A program made the translations under genes and the position numbers. Below are positions 1 to 8,686 of a stretch of DNA of 64,000 nt, in pieces (within the stretch, counting starts at the first letter, position 1; each line of letters opens with the position of its first letter). The notes beneath the pieces are model-generated. The model did no database searches. It was not told where the DNA came from and saw only the letters and a program-made list of their open reading frames with translations. This stretch comes from Bacillota bacterium (GTDB taxonomy: Bacteria > Bacillota > Bacilli > Paenibacillales > Paenibacillaceae), in contig JAEWPC010000033.1 of the NCBI GenBank assembly GCA_023460795.1, forward strand, positions 202,119 to 266,118, written 5' to 3'.

Positions 1-638
1 TGCTCGAAAGTTGCCGGCAACACGGCGTGCGAAGCTTCGTATTCGCGTCTTCCTCGTCCGTCTACGGCAATAACGAGAAGGTTCCTTTCGCCGAGAGCGA
101 CGTCGTGGATTACCCGATCTCTCCGTACGCCGCAACGAAGAAAGCCGGCGAGCTGCTCTGCCATACGTACCATAGCCTATACGGGATCAACATGGCATGC
201 TTGCGGTTCTTCACCGTATTCGGTCCGCGGCAGCGTCCGGATCTCGCCATTCACAAGTTCACGAAGCTGGTCCTGGAGGGCAAACCGGTTCCGTTCTACG
301 GAGACGGCTCCACGGAGCGGGATTACACGTATATCGAGGATATTATCGACGGCGTTACGAAAGCGCTCGATTGGGCGCGCGAAGGTCAGGGTAAATACGA
401 GATTTTTAACCTGGGAGAGTCGAATACGATTCAGCTGGACCGGATGATCCGAGCGATCGAGGATGCGGTAGGGAAGCAGGCGATATTGAATCGTCTGCCG
501 ATGCAGCCGGGAGACGTGAACCGGACGAACGCGGACGTCTCGAAAGCGAAGCGGGTGCTCGGTTATGCGCCGGGATGGCATTTCGAAGACGGGATTCGCG
601 AGTTCGTGTCGTGGGTAAGAAGCAATGGCGAAAAATAG
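1..638 (+). CDS. NAD-dependent nucleotide-sugar epimerase, C-terminal part
   Basis: The reading frame is already open at base 3, so the gene starts before the window. It is an extended short-chain dehydrogenase: a Ser-rich strand (ASSSSVYG) is followed by the catalytic Y-A-A-T-K of the YxxxK motif near base 125, then a GPRQRPD substrate loop and a GDGSTERDY segment typical of UDP-glucuronate or UDP-glucose 4-epimerases. About 210 residues are present; the family is usually near 310, so the Rossmann glycine motif lies off the left edge. It probably makes a nucleotide sugar for cell-surface polysaccharide. The exact substrate cannot be told from this part. Confidence 0.85.
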   Translation, partial: LESCRQHGVRSFVFASSSSVYGNNEKVPFAESDVVDYPISPYAATKKAGELLCHTYHSLYGINMACLRFFTVFGPRQRPDLAIHKFTKLVLEGKPVPFYGDGSTERDYTYIEDIIDGVTKALDWAREGQGKYEIFNLGESNTIQLDRMIRAIEDAVGKQAILNRLPMQPGDVNRTNADVSKAKRVLGYAPGWHFEDGIREFVSWVRSNGEK

Positions 639-724
639 CGAATCGCGGTAAGTAATTATACCCATAATCCGACAGCCTATGATACTATTAGATCATAGGA
701 CGATAGGGTTGGGGGTCTACAATA

Positions 725-1129
725 ATGAACAACGAGCTTCGAGTAGCTCACTGCCCGAAGTGCGGCAGAATATTCCAGATGAATATGCGAAACCTGTGCA
801 ACGATTGCTCCAAGGAAGAAGATTCCTTGCTGCGCATGATCGAAGTGCATTTGCTGCGCAACCGGCATTTGACGAACGAAGAGCTTGCCGAGGCTTCCTC
901 CGTCCCGTTAGATCGGATTCGCGTCTTCATCCGCTCGGGCAAGCTGAAGCTTTACGATTACCCGAAGCTCGCGGACGAATGCGACCGTTGCCGGAAGCCG
1001 ATCCGCAGCGGGACGATGTGCCTCGCCTGCAAAACGCAAATCCAAGACGATATCGCCCACGCCCTTGAACAAGAGCGGCTGATGAAGGAGCGGATTCGTC
1101 ACAACACTTATATCTCCCGAGAGCAATAA
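725..1129 (+). CDS. YvyF-like flagellar-operon protein (TIGR03826-type)
   Basis: This 134-residue protein has an N-terminal CPKCGR...CNDC zinc-binding pair and a second CDRC...CLAC pair near residues 79-99, with a short MerR-like helix-turn-helix stretch (LTNEELAEASSVPLDRIRVFIRSGKL) between them. This layout matches the YvyF family, normally found in Firmicute flagellar operons beside flgM, where it is thought to be regulatory. The neighbours here are not flagellar, although the rest of such a locus could lie outside the window. The ATG follows GGGGTCTACAATA, a weak ribosome site. Confidence 0.75.
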   Translation: MNNELRVAHCPKCGRIFQMNMRNLCNDCSKEEDSLLRMIEVHLLRNRHLTNEELAEASSVPLDRIRVFIRSGKLKLYDYPKLADECDRCRKPIRSGTMCLACKTQIQDDIAHALEQERLMKERIRHNTYISREQ

Positions 1130-1141
1130 CCTCGATCCGAA

Positions 1142-1187
1142 GAGCCGATGCTTGCGCCCAGTGCGCGGGGTCGGCTTTGTTATTGCT
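1142..1187 (+). terminator. Probable terminator after the YvyF-like gene
   Basis: AGCCGA and TCGGCT arms flank a GC-rich loop and are followed by a T-containing stretch, about 15 bases after the stop codon. Confidence 0.4.
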
Positions 1188-1302
1188 CCCGCTCCGTCTT
1201 CAGACCGAGACCGGCGGCATCCTGAAGACCGTCGTGCGATATTGACAAGTTAAGTTACAATAGATGAGGAATCGTTAATTGGAAAATGAAGGAGCGACGC
1301 TC

Positions 1303-2232
1303 ATGCCTGTATTGGAGGTAAAAGGCTTGCGCAAGACGTTCGGAGCCGTAACGGCGGTCGCGGAGATCAGCTTCTCCGTCGAACCCGGGGAAGTATTCAC
1401 GATCATCGGTCCGAACGGCGCCGGCAAAACGACAACGCTGGAAATGATCGAAGGCTTGGTGCCGCCGGATGCGGGGACGATTACCGTAGACGGGCTGAGT
1501 TGGGATAAGAACGAAGACGAAATCAAATACAAGATCGGCGTGCAGCCGCAGTCGAGCGCGATGTACGATCTGCTGTCCATCGAGGAGAATCTCGACTTGT
1601 TCGCGTCGTTCTACCCTCGTTCCAAGAGCATCGCCGAAGTGCTCGAGATGATTAACTTGACCGACCATCGCAAGAAGTACGTCAAGTCGCTCTCGGGTGG
1701 GCAACGGCAACGGCTTGCGATCGGACTGGCGATGATCAGCGACCCGGACATTATTTTCTTGGACGAACCGACGACGGGACTGGACCCTCAAGCCCGCCGC
1801 AACATCTGGGACATCGTGCTGAAGCTCAAAGAGCTTGGCAAAACGACGATCCTTACGACGCACTATATGGAAGAGGCGGAGAAGCTCAGCGACCGCGTCT
1901 GCATCGTCGACCAGGGCCGCATCGTTACGCTGGATACGCCGGCCGCTCTCATCGATAGATTGACCAAAGAGCGCGAGGTGAGAGTTTCGTTCTTGGACGG
2001 GGAATCGGCCGCGGCCGAAGCGGAGAGCGTCGCGGCGCAGCTGCCGGGCGTCACGAAGACGGCACGGGAAGGCGCGTTTCTGCAGCTATGGTCCGTTCAA
2101 CCGGAAGAGTCTCTCTACGGACTGTTCGGCTTCACGAAGGAACAGGGCTACCGCGTCGAGCAAGTGTCGATTCGCGAGCTGAGCCTTGAAGACGTATTCA
2201 TCGCCTTCACGGGCAAGGAATGGAGGGATTAG
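1303..2232 (+). CDS. ABC-2 type exporter, ATP-binding protein
   Basis: A 309-residue ABC ATPase with Walker A GPNGAGKT, signature LSGGQRQR, Walker B IIFLDEPTTGLD and a switch histidine (TTHYMEEAE). The C-terminal extension of about 90 residues is typical of the DrrA/CcmA exporter subfamily. The start at 1303 has AAGGAG eight bases upstream; an in-frame ATG at 1279 lacks a ribosome site. The permease gene follows after a single base, so the two form one transporter that energises efflux of a drug, lipid or peptide. The substrate is not evident. Confidence 0.9.
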   Translation: MPVLEVKGLRKTFGAVTAVAEISFSVEPGEVFTIIGPNGAGKTTTLEMIEGLVPPDAGTITVDGLSWDKNEDEIKYKIGVQPQSSAMYDLLSIEENLDLFASFYPRSKSIAEVLEMINLTDHRKKYVKSLSGGQRQRLAIGLAMISDPDIIFLDEPTTGLDPQARRNIWDIVLKLKELGKTTILTTHYMEEAEKLSDRVCIVDQGRIVTLDTPAALIDRLTKEREVRVSFLDGESAAAEAESVAAQLPGVTKTAREGAFLQLWSVQPEESLYGLFGFTKEQGYRVEQVSIRELSLEDVFIAFTGKEWRD

Positions 2233-2233
2233 G

Positions 2234-3349
2234 ATGAGTCGCACGAGGCAACTCGGCAAGCTGTTCATCGCGGATTTGAAGCTCATGTTCCGCGAGAAAC
2301 AAGTATGGTTCTGGAATATTTTCTTCCCTATTATTCTCATGGTCATCTTCATGCTCATCTTCGGAAGCAGCAGCGAGAATTTCAAGGCGAAGATCGCTCT
2401 CGTGGAGACGAGCGCGAATGCGACATCGGATCGGCTCGAGCAGGATCTGCGCAACGTGCCGGTGTTCGAGTGGAAATCCGAGCAACCGGTCGACCAAGCC
2501 CAAGCGGACAAGTGGATCGAAGATAAAGCCGTCGACGCGGTCATCGTGCTTCCGGCGACGGATGACGCGAAGACGTTGCAGTTGATTTTCAACAAAGAGA
2601 CCGAGTTTAACGCGACGTCACAAGCGATCTCCGGTATCGTCGGCCAATTCGTCGAGCAGGTGAACTGGAACGAGGCAGGCGTCAAACCGACCTATGACTT
2701 GGATGTGAGAACCATTTCGGGCGGAAGCGAGGACCTGGAATACGCGGACTTCCTGATGACGGGACAGATCGCGCTCGCGATCGCGCAAGGCGGCTTGTTC
2801 GGAATGGTCGGCATGGTGGAAATGCGCCGCAAGGGCTTGCTCAAGCGGCTGAAGATGACGCCGGTCCGATTAGGACTGCTCGGGTTGTCGGGCATGATCG
2901 TAAGGTTCATTCTAGGCGTCTTCCAAATCTGCGTGCTGACGGCGATCGGCGCGGGCTTCTTCGGAGTGAACCTGCACATCGACGTGGCGACGTTGATCGT
3001 GGCGTTCTTCGTCGGGGCGGTCAGCTTCAACGCGCTGGGTTACTTATTCTCCTCGTTCAGCAAGACGATGGAAGCGTATATGGGCTTTGCCAATATCGCC
3101 AGCTTCCTTATGATGTTCCTGAGCGGCATCTTCTTCCCGACGAGCGGGTTCCCGGACTGGCTGAAGACGGTCAGCGAGGTGCTGCCGCTCACTTACTTCG
3201 TGGAAGGCATGCGCGACGGCATGGCGTACGGCAGCGGAATCGGATCGTCCGATTATTGGATGGGCATCGCCATTCTGGCCGGTTGGGGAGCGATCACCTA
3301 TGCGATCGGCGCGTTGGTGTATCGGAGGACGAAGATCGAAGCTCGGTAG
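2234..3349 (+). CDS. ABC-2 type exporter permease
   Basis: A 371-residue membrane protein. One transmembrane helix lies near residues 25-45, then a roughly 150-residue external domain, then five or six helices from residue 175 onward including the ABC-2 segment FVEGMRDGMAYG. The start at 2234 follows the stop of the ATPase gene directly and is preceded by GGAGGG. It is the membrane partner of the ATPase at 1303. The specific substrate is unknown. Confidence 0.88.
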   Translation: MSRTRQLGKLFIADLKLMFREKQVWFWNIFFPIILMVIFMLIFGSSSENFKAKIALVETSANATSDRLEQDLRNVPVFEWKSEQPVDQAQADKWIEDKAVDAVIVLPATDDAKTLQLIFNKETEFNATSQAISGIVGQFVEQVNWNEAGVKPTYDLDVRTISGGSEDLEYADFLMTGQIALAIAQGGLFGMVGMVEMRRKGLLKRLKMTPVRLGLLGLSGMIVRFILGVFQICVLTAIGAGFFGVNLHIDVATLIVAFFVGAVSFNALGYLFSSFSKTMEAYMGFANIASFLMMFLSGIFFPTSGFPDWLKTVSEVLPLTYFVEGMRDGMAYGSGIGSSDYWMGIAILAGWGAITYAIGALVYRRTKIEAR

Positions 3350-3362
3350 TTGTCGGGAATGG

Positions 3363-3418
3363 GAAAAGGGCCGGTGTCATCGCGCGGGAACGCGCGGCGG
3401 CATCGGCCTTCTTTTATT
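3363..3418 (+). terminator. Terminator of the ABC-2 exporter operon
   Basis: AAAGGGCCG and CGGCCTTCTTTT flank an inner GCGCG...CGCGC hairpin just after the permease stop, and the right arm runs into a T-rich tract. Confidence 0.75.
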
Positions 3419-3431
3419 AGCCCCTTATAAC

Positions 3432-3488
3432 GATATCCCCGTCGCTCAGGAGCGTGACGTTGCCGCAGTCCTGAGTGACGGGGATATC
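3432..3488. repeat. Long inverted repeat between convergent genes
   Basis: The 20-base arms starting GATATCCCC and ending GGGGATATC match with one mismatch around a loop of about 17 bases. It ends eight bases from the stop of the NagZ-like gene and may act as that gene's terminator, although no clear T-run follows. Confidence 0.55.
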
Positions 3489-3495
3489 AAGAGAC

Positions 3496-4842
3496 TTACT
3501 TCTGCGCGGCCGTCGCCTGACTCAGCTTCGTTGACCACTCGCGAATTTGCGCGTTCGGCAAATCCGCGGCGGTCGGGATCGGCGTCGGGTCGTCCGACAG
3601 CGCGTATTTCAGCTTAAGCGAGAGGATGCGGCGGACGCTTTCGTCGATGCGCCGTTCCGATAAGGTGCCGTCTTGCGCGGATTTCAAGAGCTTGTCGTAC
3701 ACGGACTGCATTTTCGAGTATTCGTGGGCGACCATGACGATATCGCTTCCGGCTTGTATCGCCTGGAGAGAGCCGTTCACGATGCCGTAGTGGTTCGCGA
3801 TCGCCCCCATCGTCATCTCGTCGGTTATGACGACGCCGTCATAACCAAGGGTGCCGCGAAGCTGGTCGCCGATAATGATCTTCGACAGCGATGCGGGCAC
3901 CTCGTTGTCGATGCGCGGGAACAGAATATGCGCCGCCATGACGACGTCGACCCCGCTTTCGATCGCCGACCGGAACGGCACCCATTCGAACTTCCGAAGC
4001 TCCTCGAGCTTCTTGTTTACGACGGGCAGCTCCCGATGGGAATCGACCGACGTGTCCCCGTGACCGGGAAAATGTTTGACCGCCGCGATAATGCCGCCTT
4101 CCTGCAGCCCCTGCATCTCGGCTACGCCCATCTTGGCGACAATCTCGGCGTTATTGCCGAACGAACGGACTCCGATGACCGGATTGTTCGGATTGCTGTT
4201 GATGTCGAGTACGGGAGCGAAGTCTAGGTTCAATCCCATCGCGCGCAGCTCGGCGGCGAGCAATCCGCCGAGAGCCTTGGCCAAGCTCGCGTCGTTAGAC
4301 TTGCCGACGGTACGGCTGTCGGGAACCGTCTCGAAATCGGCAGGCATCCGGTCGATTTTACCGCCTTCCTGGTCTACCGCTAACAATAGCGGCGCTGCGC
4401 CCTTGCGGTTGGCCGCCTTCAGGTCGTTCACCAGCTTGACGGAATCGCTTATCGTGCTAAAGTTGGCTTTATAGAAAATGACCCCGCCGATATGCCGGTC
4501 TTTAATCAATCGTTCGGCGGTCTGGTCCATCGAGGTGCCTTCGACGCCGACCATGATCATTTGGCCGATTTTCTCTTCAAGGGACATCCGAGACAGCATC
4601 GCCGACACTTCGTCCGTCTCGCCAGCGGGCGGAGGGGAGGCTGAGTTCGTAGGCTCCGGCTCATTAGCCTGCGATTCCGTCGGGGGCGTGGATGCCGGCG
4701 GCGCCGGCGTTTCCGTCCCTCCGGGAGAGTTGGTCTCGATCGGCGGCGGTTCTGCGGCTTCATTGCCGTTATTCCCGCTGCTGCACCCGATGACGGCAAC
4801 GAGAGTCAGCATCGTTATGAACCATGGGATATAGCGTTTCAT
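3496..4842 (-). CDS. nagZ: NagZ-type family 3 glycoside hydrolase lipoprotein
   Basis: A 448-residue protein with a lipoprotein signal (lipobox VIGC, Cys 20), a Pro/Thr/Ser/Glu-rich linker to about residue 80, and a GH3 catalytic barrel. The barrel carries the NagZ signature KHFPGHGDT followed by VDSH, which supplies the Asp-His acid/base dyad, and VITDEMTMGA with the nucleophile Asp. It should release N-acetylglucosamine from cell-wall muropeptides outside the membrane, like Bacillus NagZ/YbbD. It lacks the second C-terminal domain of YbbD, so it resembles single-domain NagZ. No amidase partner gene is adjacent. Confidence 0.87.
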   Translation of the reverse strand: MKRYIPWFITMLTLVAVIGCSSGNNGNEAAEPPPIETNSPGGTETPAPPASTPPTESQANEPEPTNSASPPPAGETDEVSAMLSRMSLEEKIGQMIMVGVEGTSMDQTAERLIKDRHIGGVIFYKANFSTISDSVKLVNDLKAANRKGAAPLLLAVDQEGGKIDRMPADFETVPDSRTVGKSNDASLAKALGGLLAAELRAMGLNLDFAPVLDINSNPNNPVIGVRSFGNNAEIVAKMGVAEMQGLQEGGIIAAVKHFPGHGDTSVDSHRELPVVNKKLEELRKFEWVPFRSAIESGVDVVMAAHILFPRIDNEVPASLSKIIIGDQLRGTLGYDGVVITDEMTMGAIANHYGIVNGSLQAIQAGSDIVMVAHEYSKMQSVYDKLLKSAQDGTLSERRIDESVRRILSLKLKYALSDDPTPIPTAADLPNAQIREWSTKLSQATAAQK

Positions 4843-4870
4843 TGTCTACACTTCCTTGTCGGATTGTAAC

Positions 4871-4911
4871 AAAAACGCTCCTGGAACCCGACTTAGGGTT
4901 ACCGGAGCGTT
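4871..4911 (-). terminator. Terminator of glnS
   Basis: Read on the minus strand, AACGCTCC and GGAGCGTTTTTG arms enclose an AACCC/GGGTT inner stem, and the right arm ends in a T-run. It lies just after the glnS stop. Confidence 0.75.
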
Positions 4912-4937
4912 CATGCTATATAGGCGATTACGGTGTT

Positions 4938-6590
<1,653 letters not shown>

Positions 6591-6629
6591 TGCGACCAAC
6601 CTCTCTCGCGGGTGAATGTATATCTTCTA

Positions 6630-6635
6630 ATAATA
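6630..6635 (-). promoter_or_regulatory. Candidate extended -10 of glnS
   Basis: On the minus strand TGTG precedes TATTAT about 40 bases upstream of the glnS start. No good -35 box accompanies it. No T-box leader structure was seen. Confidence 0.35.
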
Positions 6636-6825
6636 CACAAAATCCTCCCCTTTTATAAAGGGCTATGCCCAAAAATGGTGAATGACCGCAGGCGGTTTCC
6701 GCCTATGAAAAGAGAAAGTTCTTCTTTTTCTCTTAAAAAAATGATAAAGGTTTAATTTTTCCGTAACTTTTCTTACTTAACTCTCGTTATAGATGATGAA
6801 GAGATTGGCAAGGGAGGAAAATCAC

Positions 6826-7599
6826 ATGCTGTCATGGCTGCGCCGCGAGACGACGGCGAGTTCGCCGAGCGATCCGAACGACGAGCCGGCTGGACGCGCG
6901 GAAGGGCAACGACAGCCCTCGTCGCAAGAACCGCTGCTATCCGTTCGGGATGTAGAGCGTTCCTTCGATGTCGGGGGCAGCAAGCTTAAGGTTCTGAAAG
7001 GCATCAACCTTACGCTCTACCCGAATCAGCTTATCATGCTTAGAGGGCGCTCCGGTTCGGGGAAGACGACGCTGATGAACCTGATGGGTGGTCTAGATAC
7101 GCCGACCGCTGGGGAAATTCTGTTCCAGGATCGGCCCCTGCACAAGTGGGGAGACGATAAGCGAACCGAAGTTCGGCGCAAAGATATCGGATTTATCTTC
7201 CAAGCATACGCCCTATTACCGCTGTTATCGGCATACGAGAACGTTGAATTGTCGCTTCGGATGGCCAAGGTGCCCCGCAGCGAATGGAAGTCCAGAGTGA
7301 CGTCATGCCTAGAGCTCGTCGGCTTAGGCAAACGCATGCACCATCGGCCGTTCGAGCTGTCGGGCGGCGAGCAGCAGCGCGTAGCGATCGCTAAGGCGAT
7401 CGCGCACCAACCCGTCCTGCTGCTGGCGGACGAACCGACGGCGGAATTGGACAGCCAGATGGCGGCGCAAGTAATGCAAGTGTTCAAAGAGATCGTCGCT
7501 ACGCAGAACGTGACGATCTGCATGACGACGCATGACCCGACAATAATGGAGGTTGCAGACCATGTCTATGAAATGGTGGACGGCGTATTCGTCTCCTAA
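6826..7599 (+). CDS. MacB/LolD-type ABC ATP-binding protein (first ATPase of operon)
   Basis: A 257-residue ABC ATPase of the LolD/FtsE-like class with Walker A GRSGSGKT, signature LSGGEQQR and Walker B LLLADEPTAELD. The first 45 residues are a charged, low-complexity leader before the ATPase core. The ATG at 6826 has GGGAGG nine bases upstream; the earlier ATG at 6793 has none. The downstream adaptor gene overlaps its end, marking the start of a five-gene operon (6826-14193) that should power an FtsX-type permease. Confidence 0.88.
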   Translation: MLSWLRRETTASSPSDPNDEPAGRAEGQRQPSSQEPLLSVRDVERSFDVGGSKLKVLKGINLTLYPNQLIMLRGRSGSGKTTLMNLMGGLDTPTAGEILFQDRPLHKWGDDKRTEVRRKDIGFIFQAYALLPLLSAYENVELSLRMAKVPRSEWKSRVTSCLELVGLGKRMHHRPFELSGGEQQRVAIAKAIAHQPVLLLADEPTAELDSQMAAQVMQVFKEIVATQNVTICMTTHDPTIMEVADHVYEMVDGVFVS

Positions 7600-8683
7600 T
7601 CATGCTACAAGGAACGCGCGGCACAGAGGCCGCCTCGTCTCGACGTTAATCGCCACGATGGCGTTGTCCGTCGCGATATCGGGCTGCAGCGTGCTGCCCG
7701 ACGAACCGGAGGAAGAAGATTTCTCCGCGATCGAGCTTCCGAAAATTTCGGAGAAGCCAACTTACGAAGTAACGACGAAGACGCTTGAATCTAAGGTGCA
7801 GGGCTCCGGCAGAATGCTGTCGTTAACGGAGAAAACCCTCTATTTTACGTTGGACGGCAAACGCCTTAAGAAGCTGTACATACAGCCCGGTCAACAGGTC
7901 GAGGCGGGTCAGCTGATCGCCGAGCTTGATGTGGACGATCTGAAGAAGACGCTGCGTTCGCAGTCACTTTCTTTTAAGCAAGATGAGCTAGCGATGAAGA
8001 AGACGCTGCAGACGAAGGACGAAATGGATCCGGTGGAATATGAGCAAGCGGTGCTCAATTTCGAGCAAAAGCGTCAATCTCTCGTCGATATGCAGGAAGA
8101 GATCGACAAAGCCGTGCTGACCGCGCCATACAGCGGCACGGTCGTTGGTCTTGCCGTGCAAGAAGGCGCTCAGATCAAGGCGTACGACGCGATCTGCACG
8201 ATCGCCGATCCTAACAATCTTGTCGTAGCGGCAACGATGTCTCGCGATGACTTGGAGAAGATCGCGATCGGCATGGAAGTGCAGGTCGATATCAATAACG
8301 CGGGCAAATTCACGGGCAAAGTCAAACAGATGCCGACTACCGACAATAGCAATAACAACGGAGGCGGCGGGCAAGGCGGTGGGCAAGGCGGCAACCAAGA
8401 GCCGCTTCGGCTCGATCAATTCCTGCTCGTCGAAGTGAAGGATCTTCCGAAGACGGTTACGCGCGGAACTCCGCTCTCCATCTCGGTCGTCACGAACCGC
8501 AAGGAGAACGTCGTCGTCATCCCGACGGTGGCGCTGCGCACGATCGGAGCGCGCGCCTACGTGCAAATCGCCGAGGACGACGGCACGAAGCGCGAGGTCG
8601 ACGTGGAAGTCGGCCAACAGACGGCGACGGACGTCGAAGTTCTGCAAGGCTTAACGCCGGGACAGAAAGTCGTAGGAAGGTAA
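7562..8683 (+). CDS. Membrane-fusion/adaptor lipoprotein of the MacA/HlyD type
   Basis: About 373 residues. An N-terminal hydrophobic segment ends in a lipobox (AISGCS). Two half-lipoyl segments (KKLYIQPGQQVEAGQ and APYSGTVVGLAVQEGAQI) flank a helical hairpin, followed by a beta-barrel domain. A Gly/Gln-rich linker (GGGGQGGGQGG) interrupts the barrel near residue 265. The start at 7562 has GGAGG nine bases upstream and lies inside the end of the ATPase gene (38-base overlap). It should link the FtsX permease to substrate outside the membrane. Confidence 0.82.
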   Translation: MSMKWWTAYSSPNHATRNARHRGRLVSTLIATMALSVAISGCSVLPDEPEEEDFSAIELPKISEKPTYEVTTKTLESKVQGSGRMLSLTEKTLYFTLDGKRLKKLYIQPGQQVEAGQLIAELDVDDLKKTLRSQSLSFKQDELAMKKTLQTKDEMDPVEYEQAVLNFEQKRQSLVDMQEEIDKAVLTAPYSGTVVGLAVQEGAQIKAYDAICTIADPNNLVVAATMSRDDLEKIAIGMEVQVDINNAGKFTGKVKQMPTTDNSNNNGGGGQGGGQGGNQEPLRLDQFLLVEVKDLPKTVTRGTPLSISVVTNRKENVVVIPTVALRTIGARAYVQIAEDDGTKREVDVEVGQQTATDVEVLQGLTPGQKVVGR

Positions 8684-8686
8684 CCG

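Noticed and set aside
1242..1261. Sigma-A promoter for the ABC-2 exporter (TTGACA near TACAAT)
   Set aside because: The two boxes are only eight bases apart, far from the required 16-18.
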